A DNA stretch of 64,000 nucleotides from JAHRAW01 sp965226545 (GTDB lineage Bacteria; Pseudomonadota; Gammaproteobacteria; Arenicellales; Poriferihabitantaceae), in contig OZ245364.1 of NCBI GenBank assembly GCA_965226545.1, positions 1,550,001 through 1,614,000 of the forward strand, read 5' to 3'. The number at the start of each line of letters is the position of its first letter. The first letter of the stretch is position 1. This document shows positions 35,530 to 45,090 of this stretch, one piece after another. The translations under genes and the position numbers were made by a program. The notes under the pieces were generated by a model. The model was not told where the DNA came from and made no database searches. It saw only the letters and a list, made by a program, of their open reading frames with translations.

Positions 35530-36138
35530 CTACTCCCCCGCCCACGGCGGCACCTCCCCCCACGCACAATTTAACTGCACCAACCGCAACTCGCCCTCGA
35601 CCACACAAAACAAATGCGGCAACGCCCAATTCGGTTTTGGGCGAAACTCATCAGCCATTTGCCAATCGCACGCCAAACTTAATGCATTGCGAATGATGCC
35701 TTTATGCGTCACCGCAACCATGCGCGCATCGGGCGGCAAACCGCGCAACCACGCCGCCAATCGCGCCTGCACCATCCGCGCGCTTTCGCCGCCGGGCGGC
35801 TGAAAATCCAAGCCGTGGTCAGGCGTTAAATTTAACTCGGCAATGCGCGCCGCCAATCGGTCGCGACGCAAACCTTCGAATTCGCCCCAATTGGTTTCAA
35901 TCAACGCCTCGGTTATTTCGATGGCGCCGGCGGGATTGAGCAAGGCGGCGGTTGCCTGCGCGCGTTGCAACGGGCTGCATAGCCATCGCGCCGCCAACCA
36001 TTGTGCGCACGGCTGGGTTTGTTTTAATCGCGCGATGCCGGCGTCGCTTAAGGCGATGTCGGTGCGCCCCTGAATTAAATTGCGTTCATTCCAACGGCTA
36101 ACGCCGTGCCGCACCAATGCAATCCATGTTGCGCGCAT
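35530..36138 (-). CDS. Histidine phosphatase family protein
   Basis: 202 residues. The phosphatase motif ALVRHGVSRWNERNLIQGRTDIALSDAGIARL supplies the catalytic histidine and its partners. ETNWGEFEGLRRDRL and the second catalytic histidine in MVAVTHKGIIRNAL follow. The pattern fits the cofactor-independent-like phosphoglycerate mutase/CobC/GpmB branch with broad phosphatase activity. The substrate is unknown. The stop of the upstream amidotransferase gene lies right beside its start (one base), so the two are probably cotranscribed. Confidence 0.9.
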   Translation of the reverse strand: MRATWIALVRHGVSRWNERNLIQGRTDIALSDAGIARLKQTQPCAQWLAARWLCSPLQRAQATAALLNPAGAIEITEALIETNWGEFEGLRRDRLAARIAELNLTPDHGLDFQPPGGESARMVQARLAAWLRGLPPDARMVAVTHKGIIRNALSLACDWQMADEFRPKPNWALPHLFCVVEGELRLVQLNCAWGEVPPWAGE

Positions 36139-36945
36139 TTAAGTGCACTGCGCACCGCGCATAAAACGCGCCACCCAATCGAACACCTCCGCCGAATCCG
36201 GCGTCAATCGTTCGAGCGATTCGAGCGATTGCTGATACGCCGCCGCCGACAATTGCGGCTTGCGCGATTGCAGCCGATAGGCGCAATAGCGTTTATCGAA
36301 TTCGGGGTGACCTTGGATGCCGAGCACATTGTCATCCGCATCGACAAACATACTTATCGGACAAAAATCATTATGCGCAATCGCGCGAAACCCCGGCGGC
36401 AAGGACGTAACTTGGTCTTGATGAATCACCACCAAGTTATATTCGTTTGGTGTGTCGTTGGACGAATCATTCGGCGCATCATTTGCCGGCGCGCACATCC
36501 ACGGTTGCGATTCGCGGATATGCGTTTGATGCACGCCGATGCCCCAGCCGTCTGCGGCTTTATGAGTTGCGCCGCCGAGTGCATCGGCGAGCAGTTGATG
36601 CCCGAAACAAATGCCGACAATTTTTTTGCGCCGCGCATGGCATTCGCGCACAAATTCGCGCAAGCGCAAAATCCAATCCAACGATTCATACACCGAACAT
36701 CTCGAACCGGAAATTAAATACGCATCATGCGCATCGGCGGATGAAGGCAATTCGCCCTGATAACAACGATACGCCGCCAAGGCAAAATCGCCGTCGGCGG
36801 CATCCAAGCCGCGCGCAAACATCGAAGCGTAATCACCGTATTCGAGTTGCGCCGATGCATCGACATCGTCGCACAACAACAACCCGACGCGCACAGTCGC
36901 AACGGACGACGCCGATGCGGACGGCGTTGAGGTGGCGGAATTCAT
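36139..36945 (-). CDS. Class I glutamine amidotransferase domain protein
   Basis: 268 residues from ATG 36945. The nucleophile motif is KIVGICFGHQLLADALGG, and a GHPEF motif (IQGHPEFDKRY) supplies the His and Glu of the triad. The lone domain matches the GMP-synthase-like group that acts on small amines or glutamyl peptides. The N-terminus is S/A/T-rich, and a short insert (NDAPNDSSNDTPNEYN) recalls the N/D/S inserts in PurL. Substrate unknown. It appears to form an operon with the histidine phosphatase gene. Confidence 0.85.
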   Translation of the reverse strand: MNSATSTPSASASSVATVRVGLLLCDDVDASAQLEYGDYASMFARGLDAADGDFALAAYRCYQGELPSSADAHDAYLISGSRCSVYESLDWILRLREFVRECHARRKKIVGICFGHQLLADALGGATHKAADGWGIGVHQTHIRESQPWMCAPANDAPNDSSNDTPNEYNLVVIHQDQVTSLPPGFRAIAHNDFCPISMFVDADDNVLGIQGHPEFDKRYCAYRLQSRKPQLSAAAYQQSLESLERLTPDSAEVFDWVARFMRGAQCT

Positions 36946-37010
36946 TGGCGTTGGTGTTAACAAAAGTAACGGTAACGAGTGGTGTTAACTTGTGATGTTA
37001 ACTGCGACAG

Positions 37011-37060
37011 TAAAAGTAACTTTAAAAGTAAAAGTAACTTTAAAAGTAAAAGTAACTTTA
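37011..37060. repeat. 18-bp tandem repeat upstream of dapA
   Basis: The unit TAAAAGTAACTTTAAAAG is present 2.8 times without change. It sits between the divergent amidotransferase and dapA genes and contains GTAAC in each copy. Confidence 0.92.
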
Positions 37061-37202
37061 ATGAACAGTGCAAGTTAACGACATTAATATAATCACAAAA
37101 TCGCACAATCACAAAGGCGACTTGCCGCCAGTATAATCGCGCCAACTTGTTTTGGCAATGCGTTGCGGTTATGATGGCGGTCTTGAATCGAGGAGGTGGA
37201 TA

Positions 37203-38090
37203 ATGCTTAGCGGCAGCATTGTGGCGTTGATAACGCCGATGCATCCCGACGGCGCAATTGACTGGGAAAATTTGCGCAAGTTGGTCGAGCATCACATCGC
37301 CTGCGGCACCGACGGCATCGTCTCGGTCGGCACCAGCGGCGAGTCGGCGACGTTGGATATCGACGAACAGATTGAGGTGATTCGTCAAACTGTGGCGTTT
37401 GCCGCCGGGCGCATTCCGGTGATTGCCGGCAGCGGCGCGAACTCGACTGCCGAGGCGATTGAACTAACCACGCGCGCAAGCAAACTGGATATCGATGCCT
37501 GCCTGTTGGTGGTGCCGTATTACAACAAACCGACACAGCACGGTTTATACCAACACTTCCGCACGATTGCCGAGCGCGTGGACATACCGCAAATTTTATA
37601 CAACGTCCCCGGACGCACCGCACTCGATATGCACAACGATACGATTGTGCGCCTGAGCGCGATTGACAACATCATCGGCGTCAAAGACGCCAGCGCCGAC
37701 ATTGCGCGCATCGCCGAGTTAAAACAAAAATGCCAACAAGGCAACGGTGATGAATTTGCGATTTATTCCGGCGACGACGCCACCACCTTGCAATTGTTGC
37801 GCGCAGGCGGACACGGCTGCATTTCGGTCACCGCCAATGTCGCGCCAACCTTAATGCATCAAATGTGTCAAGCCGCGTTGTCCGGCGATTGGCAAGCCGC
37901 GACCGACCTCAATGAAAAATTGCAGGCATTGCACACCGCCTTGTTTATCGAATCCAATCCGATACCGGTCAAATGGGCGGTCGCGCAATTGGGCATGGCT
38001 GATGTCGGCATTCGCTTGCCGCTGACAGTGTTGTCGGATTCGTGCCATGCGCAAGTAACCGCGGCGATGAAAAACGCTTCGGTGTTGTAG
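37203..38090 (+). CDS. dapA: 4-hydroxy-tetrahydrodipicolinate synthase
   Basis: 295 residues from ATG 37203, preceded by GAGGAGGTGG. The family motifs are GSIVALITPM, GTSGESATL (substrate binding), PYYNKPTQHGLYQHF, the tyrosine in ILYNVPGRTA, and the Schiff-base lysine in GVKDAS. The enzyme condenses pyruvate with aspartate semialdehyde for lysine and peptidoglycan. Length is normal and no inserts are seen. It may be cotranscribed with purL, which starts 125 bases later. Confidence 0.96.
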   Translation: MLSGSIVALITPMHPDGAIDWENLRKLVEHHIACGTDGIVSVGTSGESATLDIDEQIEVIRQTVAFAAGRIPVIAGSGANSTAEAIELTTRASKLDIDACLLVVPYYNKPTQHGLYQHFRTIAERVDIPQILYNVPGRTALDMHNDTIVRLSAIDNIIGVKDASADIARIAELKQKCQQGNGDEFAIYSGDDATTLQLLRAGGHGCISVTANVAPTLMHQMCQAALSGDWQAATDLNEKLQALHTALFIESNPIPVKWAVAQLGMADVGIRLPLTVLSDSCHAQVTAAMKNASVL

Positions 38091-38215
38091 TGCAATCACA
38101 AATCCATCGCCGCTTATTCATCACCACTTATTAAGCGAACCCTCGAGTCACCGCACGCCGCACTTCACCGCACTTCATTAATGCAACCGCAGCCGCAACC
38201 GCAACCGCCACGCGA

Positions 38216-41200
38216 ATGTTAAGCATTGTCGGCGGCGTTGCGCGCAGTGCGCATCAACGGGCGAAGTTGTCGCAACAACTGCGCGCACTACTCGGCGATA
38301 AAACCCCGGCGATTGCCTCGCCGCGATTTGTATACTTTATCGATGCACCCAAGCCACCGTCGCCGCGTGAACTTGTCGTCTTAAAACAACTTCTGCATTC
38401 GCGCGGTGACTCGTCCAGTGATGTGCGTGACGAAATAAGTGACAAGGTAAGTGACGAAGCAAGTGACAAAGTAAATAACAAAGTAAGTGACGATGCCGAC
38501 AACGACACACGCGACTCATTAAGTCACGAATCAAGTGACCGCGAACATCAACATCAATGCATCATCGTGCCGCGCATCGGCACAATTTCCGCATGGTCGA
38601 ACAAAGCCACCGACATCGCGCGGCGATGCGGCTTGACCGATATTGCGCGCATCGAACGCGGTGTGCGATGGCGATTGCGGTTTGACCAACCGCCGCGCGA
38701 CACGACCGCAATCGAATCATTACTGCACGACCCGATGACCGAATCGGTGCTTAGCGACATCGATGATGCGCGGCGATTGTTTGCGCGCACCGCCGCCGCG
38801 CCGTTGGCAATAATCGATTTGCAAGGCGCGGGGCTCGACGCGTTGAACGACGCCGATGCGCAATTTGGGTTGGCGTTGAGCGAGGAAGAAAAACATTATC
38901 TGCTTGCGCAATATCAAAAACTGCGGCGCAACCCAACCGATGTCGAAGTGATGATGTTTGCGCAAGTGAACTCCGAACATTGTCGCCATAAAATTTTCAA
39001 CGCCGAGTGGGTAATCGACGGGCAACGCTTGGATGATTCGCCGTTTGCGATGATTCGCCAAACCCATCGCGCCAATCCGCGCGGCGTGCTGAGCGCATAT
39101 AACGACAACGCCGCGGTGTTGCGCGGACACGAGGCCGAACGGCTGTTGATGCAACCGCGCACCAATCGTTATGCGCGGCAACGCGAGGCGGTGCATTTCA
39201 CCGCCAAGGTCGAGACGCATAATCATCCGACCGCGATTGCGCCGTTTGCCGGCGCGGCCACCGGCGCCGGCGGCGAGATTCGCGACGGCGCGGCGACCGG
39301 TCGCGGCGGTGCGCCGTTGGCCGGCATCGCCGGCTTTGCGGTGTCGCATCTGCATCTGCCGAATCATCCGCGCGAATGGGAGCGCGAATATGAAAGGGCG
39401 CGCAACCGTCCGCCGCGTTTGGCGACACCGCTGCAGATAATGTTGGATGCGCCGATTGGCGCGGCGGCGTTTAATAATGAATTCGGTCGCCCGATGATTG
39501 GCGGTTACTTCCGCGTGTTTGAGTATCACTACGACGGGCAGCGCAACGAACAAAGTGACGAACACAACGGCGCGCGGCATTTTGCTTATCACAAACCGAT
39601 TATGTTATCCGGCGGCGTCGGCGCGATTCGACCGCAGGCGGTGCATAAGCAACCCATCGCGCCCGGCACGCCGTTGGTGTCATTGGGCGGCGCGGTGATG
39701 TTAATCGGCTTGGGCGGCGGCGCGGCATCGAGCGGCGCGGCCGGCGACGCTGATGAAGGGTTGGATTTCGCTTCGGTGCAGCGCGCCAATGCCGAGATGC
39801 AACGACGTTGTCAGGAAGTCATCGACGCCTGCATTGCGCGCGGCGCGGACAATCCGATTGTGTCGATTCACGATGTCGGCGCCGGCGGGTTGTGCAATGC
39901 ATTGCCGGAATTGGTGCATGATTCGGCGCGCGGCGGCACCATCGAATTGCGCGCGATTTTGAGCGATGAACCGGGCTTGTCGCCGCTGCAGATTTGGTGC
40001 AATGAATCGCAAGAGCGTTATGTGTTGGCAATCGACGCCGCGCACCTCGAAGCATTCGCCGCGATTTGCCACCGCGAACGATGTCCGCATGCGGTCGTCG
40101 GACACGCCGCACAAACGCCGCAATTGCGCGTGACCGACAGCCACTTCGCCGACGACGACGCGCGCGCCACGCCGATTGATTTGCCGATGCAAACTTTGTT
40201 CGGCGCACCGCCAACAATGCGCCGCGAAGTGTCGCGTGAAGTGCAGAGTAAAGTGCACGACGAAGTGCATAACGACGTGCATAACAAAGTACACGACACA
40301 GTGCATAGTGAAGTGCAAAACAAAACGCACGACACAGTGCATGGCGAAGTGCAAAACAAAGTGCATAACAAAATGCACAACACAGTGCATAACGAAGTGC
40401 ACGACAAAGTAAACGGCAAAGTGCAAAACAAAAAAAATGATGCACACGCACCGCTAAACTTAACCAACATCACCCTCGCACACGCCGCGCAATTAATTCT
40501 GCGGTTTCCCAGTGTTGCCGACAAAAGTTTCCTCATCACCATCGGCGACCGCAGCGTTGGCGGGCGCGTGGTGCGCGAGCCGATGATTGGGCCATGGCAA
40601 ACGCCGGTCGCCGATGTCGGCATTGTCGCCGCCGGGCATTATGACGATTGCGGCATCGCGGTTGCGATTGGCGAACGCCCGCCGCTTGCCTTAATTCATC
40701 CGCCGGCGAGCGGACGCATCGCGCTCGGCGAAGCGATTACCAACATCGCCTGCGCGCATCTCGACGGCTTGGACAGCATTAAACTTTCGGCCAACTGGAT
40801 GGTCGCGGCCGGGCAACCGGCGCAAGATGCGGCGTTGTATGACACGGTGCGCGCGGTCACCCAATGTTGCGTGCAACTCGGCGTATGCATTCCGGTCGGC
40901 AAGGATTCGATGGCGATGAACACCGTATGGCGAGACGACTTTGGCAACGCACATCGCGCCATCGCGCCGTTGTCGCCGGTGATAACCGCCTTCGCCGCGA
41001 TGCGCGATGTCGGCAACAATGTCACGCCGCAATTATGCGCGCGCCGCGACAATGATTTATGGCTGCTGGATTTGGCAAACGGACGCCATCGACTCGGCGG
41101 ATCAACGTTGGCGCAAGCCACCGCACAACTCGGCAACGCCGCCCCCGACCTCGATGATGTCGATTTGTTGCGGCGATTTTTTGCCTGCATACAACATCTC

Positions 41201-42712
41201 ATCGGCGAACGTCGTCTGCTGGCGTATCACGACCGCTCAGACGGCGGTGCGTTGACGACGTTATGCGAAATGGCGTTTGCCGCGCGTTGCGGGTTGATGA
41301 TTGAATTGCCGTTGCGGTTGGTTCATTCGTCGAATGATTTGTCGATTGACTCGTCGATGACACCGTCGACTGACTCGCAAACTGATTCGACCAACGACTC
41401 ACTGCACCAAAAAGTATTGGCAATACTCTGCTGCGAAGAACTCGGCGCGGTGATACAAACCGCGCGCCACGACCGCAACTATATCGAAAAACAATTCGCC
41501 GCTTTCGGCTTAACCGATAACGCCCATCGAATCGGCCATGCAGCGCGCGGCGATGAAATCCGCATCGACGCCGCCAACCAAACTCATCTGCACATCGCAC
41601 GCAGTGCACTGCATCGCATCTGGTCGGAAACGTCGCACTGCATGCAAACCTTGCGCGACAACCCCGAATGCGCCGCGCAACAATACGCGCAACTCGATGC
41701 GGATGACCCCGGCTTGTTTGTGCGCACGACCTTTGCGCATTGCGGCGACGGGCGCGGGGGAAGTGACAGTAACAGTGACAGTGAAAGTAACAGTGGCGAC
41801 CAAAGTAAAAACAAAAGTGAGAGTGAGAGTGACAGTAACAGTGACAATGCCAACGGCAATGCCCCGTCAATCGCCACACGCCCAAAGGTTGCAATCTTGC
41901 GCGAGCAAGGCGTCAATGGGCATTGGGAAATGGCGGCGGCGTTCGATTGTGTTGGCTTCGATGCCGTCGATGTAACGATGAGCGATTTGGCGCAAGGCGG
42001 CGCATTGGATGACAGCCCATTAAATGCATACAGCGGCTTGGTCGCTTGCGGCGGATTTTCATTTGGCGATGTACTCGGCGCCGGCGAAGGCTGGGCGAAA
42101 TCGATTTTATACAACGCCCGCCTGCATGATTTATTCGCCGCATTTTTTCAACGCAACGATGTTTTCGCACTCGGCGTATGCAACGGCTGTCAGATGATGG
42201 CGGCGATTGCCGAATTGATTCCCGGCAGCGCGCATTGGCCGACTCGGTTTGCGCGCAACCACTCCGAACAATTCGAATCGCGCATCGCAATGGTCGAGAT
42301 TTGCGCGCAACCATCGATATTGTTGCAAGACATGCATGGCTCGATGCTGCCGATTGCCGTCGCACACGGCGAAGGTCGCGCGCAATGGTGCGGTGAAAAT
42401 GAATCGATAAACGATTCGTTAAACAAGTCGACCGTCGAGTCGATGCATAAATCGCCCAACCCATCGATATGCATGCGCTTCGTCGACAATCACGCGCGCC
42501 CAAGCGAAACCTATCCGTCCAACCCCAACGGTTCGCCCGGCGGTGCAACCGGCTTTACCAACGCCGACGGCCGTTTCACAATGATGATGCCGCATCCCGA
42601 ACGAGTTGTGCGCACGCTATGTCACACTTGGCGCGCGCATGATGCGCCGAAGTGGGGTGCATACAGTCCATGGCTGCAACTGTTTCGCAATGCGCGCGCT
42701 TGGGTGAATTAA
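38216..42712 (+). CDS. purL: Phosphoribosylformylglycinamidine synthase with multiple repeat-derived inserts
   Basis: The product has 1498 residues, against about 1300 for the usual single-chain enzyme. The order is normal: an N-terminal PurS-like part, a linker with GLALSEEEKHYLLAQY, synthetase domain 1 (VETHNHPTAIAPFAGAATGAGGEIRD), domain 2, and a C-terminal glutaminase (VCNGCQMMA nucleophile, MPHPERV). About six low-complexity, hydrophilic inserts sit between conserved blocks: residues about 64-113, 443-453, 670-744, 1037-1066, 1180-1219 and 1394-1417. They are encoded by repeats of the type found between genes, mostly with 12-bp or in-frame periods. All conserved blocks remain in one frame, so the enzyme is probably functional. 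It catalyses the fourth step of purine synthesis. Confidence 0.95.
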   Translation: MLSIVGGVARSAHQRAKLSQQLRALLGDKTPAIASPRFVYFIDAPKPPSPRELVVLKQLLHSRGDSSSDVRDEISDKVSDEASDKVNNKVSDDADNDTRDSLSHESSDREHQHQCIIVPRIGTISAWSNKATDIARRCGLTDIARIERGVRWRLRFDQPPRDTTAIESLLHDPMTESVLSDIDDARRLFARTAAAPLAIIDLQGAGLDALNDADAQFGLALSEEEKHYLLAQYQKLRRNPTDVEVMMFAQVNSEHCRHKIFNAEWVIDGQRLDDSPFAMIRQTHRANPRGVLSAYNDNAAVLRGHEAERLLMQPRTNRYARQREAVHFTAKVETHNHPTAIAPFAGAATGAGGEIRDGAATGRGGAPLAGIAGFAVSHLHLPNHPREWEREYERARNRPPRLATPLQIMLDAPIGAAAFNNEFGRPMIGGYFRVFEYHYDGQRNEQSDEHNGARHFAYHKPIMLSGGVGAIRPQAVHKQPIAPGTPLVSLGGAVMLIGLGGGAASSGAAGDADEGLDFASVQRANAEMQRRCQEVIDACIARGADNPIVSIHDVGAGGLCNALPELVHDSARGGTIELRAILSDEPGLSPLQIWCNESQERYVLAIDAAHLEAFAAICHRERCPHAVVGHAAQTPQLRVTDSHFADDDARATPIDLPMQTLFGAPPTMRREVSREVQSKVHDEVHNDVHNKVHDTVHSEVQNKTHDTVHGEVQNKVHNKMHNTVHNEVHDKVNGKVQNKKNDAHAPLNLTNITLAHAAQLILRFPSVADKSFLITIGDRSVGGRVVREPMIGPWQTPVADVGIVAAGHYDDCGIAVAIGERPPLALIHPPASGRIALGEAITNIACAHLDGLDSIKLSANWMVAAGQPAQDAALYDTVRAVTQCCVQLGVCIPVGKDSMAMNTVWRDDFGNAHRAIAPLSPVITAFAAMRDVGNNVTPQLCARRDNDLWLLDLANGRHRLGGSTLAQATAQLGNAAPDLDDVDLLRRFFACIQHLIGERRLLAYHDRSDGGALTTLCEMAFAARCGLMIELPLRLVHSSNDLSIDSSMTPSTDSQTDSTNDSLHQKVLAILCCEELGAVIQTARHDRNYIEKQFAAFGLTDNAHRIGHAARGDEIRIDAANQTHLHIARSALHRIWSETSHCMQTLRDNPECAAQQYAQLDADDPGLFVRTTFAHCGDGRGGSDSNSDSESNSGDQSKNKSESESDSNSDNANGNAPSIATRPKVAILREQGVNGHWEMAAAFDCVGFDAVDVTMSDLAQGGALDDSPLNAYSGLVACGGFSFGDVLGAGEGWAKSILYNARLHDLFAAFFQRNDVFALGVCNGCQMMAAIAELIPGSAHWPTRFARNHSEQFESRIAMVEICAQPSILLQDMHGSMLPIAVAHGEGRAQWCGENESINDSLNKSTVESMHKSPNPSICMRFVDNHARPSETYPSNPNGSPGGATGFTNADGRFTMMMPHPERVVRTLCHTWRAHDAPKWGAYSPWLQLFRNARAWVN
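38406..38554. repeat. purL insert 1: 12-bp GTGAC repeat
   Basis: GTGAC occurs at 38427, 38439, 38451, 38463 and 38487, in strict 12-base phase, embedded in units such as AAAGTAAGTGAC. The array encodes SDKVSDEASDKVNNKVSD-type residues between two conserved parts of PurL. Confidence 0.9.
40222..40440. repeat. purL insert 3: 12-bp GTGCA repeat
   Basis: About 17 units of a 12-base motif such as AAAGTGCATAAC and GAAGTGCACGAC encode four-residue repeats (HDEV, HNKV, QNKV). It lies between the conserved LPMQTLFGAPP and the next domain (LTLAHAAQLILRF). It is the longest insert, about 75 residues. Confidence 0.92.
41755..41872. repeat. purL insert 5: AGTGACAGTAAC repeat
   Basis: Six-base words AGTGAC, AGTAAC and AGTGAG alternate and encode SDSNSDSESNS-type sequence before the glutaminase domain. 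The same words are found in the intergenic stretch at 14066-14105. Confidence 0.92.
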
Positions 42713-42814
42713 TTGCGCGCTTCATTATGAACCTCCGGTTGCGGTGATTTAACTTTGACTGTGCCGACGCAACGCGCATTTTGATTCATATTAATTTGGC
42801 TTGTATTAATTTAT

Positions 42815-42828
42815 TTGATTTATATCAA
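42815..42828 (+). promoter_or_regulatory. FNR/ANR binding site upstream of the cbb3 oxidase operon
   Basis: TTGAT-TTAT-ATCAA is a perfect match to the FNR/ANR consensus inverted repeat. It lies about 62 bases before the Yip1-family ATG at 42890, in the only gap ahead of ccoN. cbb3 oxidases are classically switched on by FNR/ANR at low oxygen, so the site fits its position. A core promoter cannot be assigned with confidence. Confidence 0.85.
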
Positions 42829-42889
42829 GTTACGCCCCGAATTGAATTTCCATTTGACTCAACGCGCAACCGATTCATACAATCAGCCC

Positions 42890-43468
42890 ATGGCAACCTT
42901 CTTCCCAACCCTGTTCGAACGCATTGCAGCCGCGCGATATTCATCGCGGCGGTGGTTTTTTGGTTATGCGTTATGGATTGGATTGGTGCCGCCGGTGTGC
43001 GCGTTGTTTGGCATGTGGCGATTCGGTTGGCCGCTTGGCGCGGCAAAACCGATTGCGCTGTCATTCGAAAACGCCGCGCTTATCGCCGCCGGGTATGCAA
43101 CCGCGTTGATTGTCGGATTCTTAAGCGCGGTGTTGATGATGAAATGGATGGCGTCGACTTATGCCGAACGCGCCGACTTGAGCGGTTGCTTTGCCGTCGC
43201 CGCATTGGCCGGCACGCCGATTATGCTCGGCGGCGTGTTGCATCTGTATCCGGATATTTTATTGCACATCATCATCCTCGCGCCGGTGTTTGCGTTCAGT
43301 TCCTATTTGTTGTTTGCGGCAATCCCGCCGTTGCTGCACACCGACCGCGAACGCGGCGTGTTGATGGGGTGCGCGTTGTTGGGTTTTTTGGTCAGCGCGT
43401 TTTTAACTTTGCTTGGCTTGAGCGTCGTGCTGTGGGTGCATGGCGTCGGCCCAACCTTGGGCGTATAA
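42890..43468 (+). CDS. Yip1-family membrane protein
   Basis: 192 residues from the ATG at 42890, with five hydrophobic segments. The order of polar and hydrophobic parts matches the Yip1 domain: a first helix ending in PPVCALFGM, a long second helix, STYAERADLSGCFAVAALAGTPIMLGGVLHL (the TP motif between helices), then two further helices. Bacterial Yip1 proteins have no settled role. The gene lies between the FNR box and ccoN, with only four bases to the ccoN start, so it is almost certainly cotranscribed with the oxidase. An accessory role in oxidase assembly or membrane function is a guess from this position. Confidence 0.75.
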   Translation: MATFFPTLFERIAAARYSSRRWFFGYALWIGLVPPVCALFGMWRFGWPLGAAKPIALSFENAALIAAGYATALIVGFLSAVLMMKWMASTYAERADLSGCFAVAALAGTPIMLGGVLHLYPDILLHIIILAPVFAFSSYLLFAAIPPLLHTDRERGVLMGCALLGFLVSAFLTLLGLSVVLWVHGVGPTLGV

Positions 43469-43472
43469 CGAG

Positions 43473-44933
43473 ATGAACGACAACCGCAATTCCGCCGCGC
43501 ATCATTACACCGATTCCGCCACCGTGCTGTTGTTGGTGTGCGCGATTATTTGGTCGTTGATTGGCATGACCGCCGGGGTGTGGTTGGCGGCGCAATTGGT
43601 GATGCCACAATTGAATTTTGACATCGCCGAAATTTCCTTCGGGCGATTGCGTCCGTTTCACACCAACGCCGTCATCTTCGGCTTCGGCGGTTCGGCTTTG
43701 ATGGCGACTGCGTATTACAGCGTACAACGCACCTGCCACGCGCGTCTGTTTGCGCCGCGACTTGCATGGTTTGCCGGCTTGGCTTGGCAGATTGGCTTGG
43801 CCGCGGCGTTGTTGTCGGTGCTGTTCGGCTACACCTCCTCGAAAGAATACGCCGAGTTCGAATGGCCGTTCGATATCGCGATTGCATTGTTGTGGATTGC
43901 ATTTGGCGTGGTGTTTTTCGGCACCATCGCGCGCCGCAAAATTCGCCCGATTTATGTTTCGAATTGGTTTTTCGGTTCGTTGATTTTGGTCGTGGCGATG
44001 TTGCATGTCGTCAACAGTTTGGCCTTGCCATACAGTTGGATGCAATCCTATTCGGTTTATGCCGGCGCACAAGATGCGATTGTGCAATGGTGGTATGGAC
44101 ACAACGCCGTCGGCTTTTTTCTCACCGCCGGCTTTCTCGGAATGTTTTATTACACCCTGCCCAAACAAGCCGAGCGTCCGATTTGGAGTTATCGCCTGTC
44201 GGTGGTCGCGTTTTGGTCGTTCGTATACACCTACATCTGGGTCGGCCCGCATCATCTGCATTTCACCGCCGTGCCCGATTGGCTGATGAGTTTGGCGATG
44301 GTGATGAGCATCGTGCTGTTGTTGCCGTCGTGGGCGACGATGGTGAATGCGGTGATGACGATGAGCGGCGCGTGGCATAAACTGCGCACCGACCCCGGCT
44401 TAAAGTTTGTGATGGTGTCGATGGTGTTTTACGCGCTGGCGACTTTCGAAGGCCCGATGATGTCCATCAAAAGCGTCAACCTGGTCAGCCATTACACCGA
44501 TTGGACCATCGGGCATGTGCATTCCGGCGCGCTTGGTTGGAACGCCTTCATCACCTTCGGCACCTTGTATTTTTTAACCCCGCGCATCGCCGCACGACCG
44601 CTGGCGTATCCCGGTTGGGTCAATCCGCATTTTTGGATTGCGTTGACCGGTGCGCTGTTGTACATCATCGCAATGTGGGGCGCCGGCATCTCGCAAGGCT
44701 TGATGGCGTTGTCGCTGGATAATTACGGGCAACTGAGTTATTCGTTCATCGACATTATGTTAATGAACGCGCCCTATCATTGGATTCGCCTGTTGGGCGG
44801 CGCGCTGTTTTTATTCGGCGCGATATTGATGGCGATTAATTTACTCACCACCTTGGCGCGCGGCACGATGCGCGCGGTTGCAATCCCGCCGGTTGGCAAA
44901 CGCGCCGATGCTTCGGTGGATGCTGTGCATTAA
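43473..44933 (+). CDS. ccoN: cbb3-type cytochrome c oxidase subunit I
   Basis: 486 residues from ATG 43473; a longer frame overlaps the previous gene and lacks a start signal. About 12 membrane helices carry the heme and copper histidines: RPFHTNAVIFGFGGSAL (low-spin heme), WWYGHNAVGFFLTAGFLGMFYY (CuB region), VGPHHLHFTAVPDW, and HYTDWTIGHVHSGALGWNAF. No extra domain is present. It reduces oxygen to water at high affinity. The gap to ccoO is 230 bases of repeats, unusual for this operon. Confidence 0.97.
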   Translation: MNDNRNSAAHHYTDSATVLLLVCAIIWSLIGMTAGVWLAAQLVMPQLNFDIAEISFGRLRPFHTNAVIFGFGGSALMATAYYSVQRTCHARLFAPRLAWFAGLAWQIGLAAALLSVLFGYTSSKEYAEFEWPFDIAIALLWIAFGVVFFGTIARRKIRPIYVSNWFFGSLILVVAMLHVVNSLALPYSWMQSYSVYAGAQDAIVQWWYGHNAVGFFLTAGFLGMFYYTLPKQAERPIWSYRLSVVAFWSFVYTYIWVGPHHLHFTAVPDWLMSLAMVMSIVLLLPSWATMVNAVMTMSGAWHKLRTDPGLKFVMVSMVFYALATFEGPMMSIKSVNLVSHYTDWTIGHVHSGALGWNAFITFGTLYFLTPRIAARPLAYPGWVNPHFWIALTGALLYIIAMWGAGISQGLMALSLDNYGQLSYSFIDIMLMNAPYHWIRLLGGALFLFGAILMAINLLTTLARGTMRAVAIPPVGKRADASVDAVH

Positions 44934-44948
44934 TTTTTTATTGATTAC

Positions 44949-45057
44949 ATTGACTGTGCCGACTGTGTTGACTGTTTTGAATTGACTGTTTTAAATTGAC
45001 TGTGTTGACTTGTCTTGACTGTATCGAATTGACCGTGTCGACTGTATTAACTGTGCC
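44949..45057. repeat. TTGACTGTG repeat between ccoN and ccoO
   Basis: A word of nine bases (TTGACTGTG, with variants CGACTGTGT and TTGACTGTT) repeats about 10 times with small slips. The same word in reverse complement makes the DTV repeat of SoxG. Confidence 0.85.
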
Positions 45058-45090
45058 GCCCCGATTAACCGCGTATTAATTTTGTATCGA

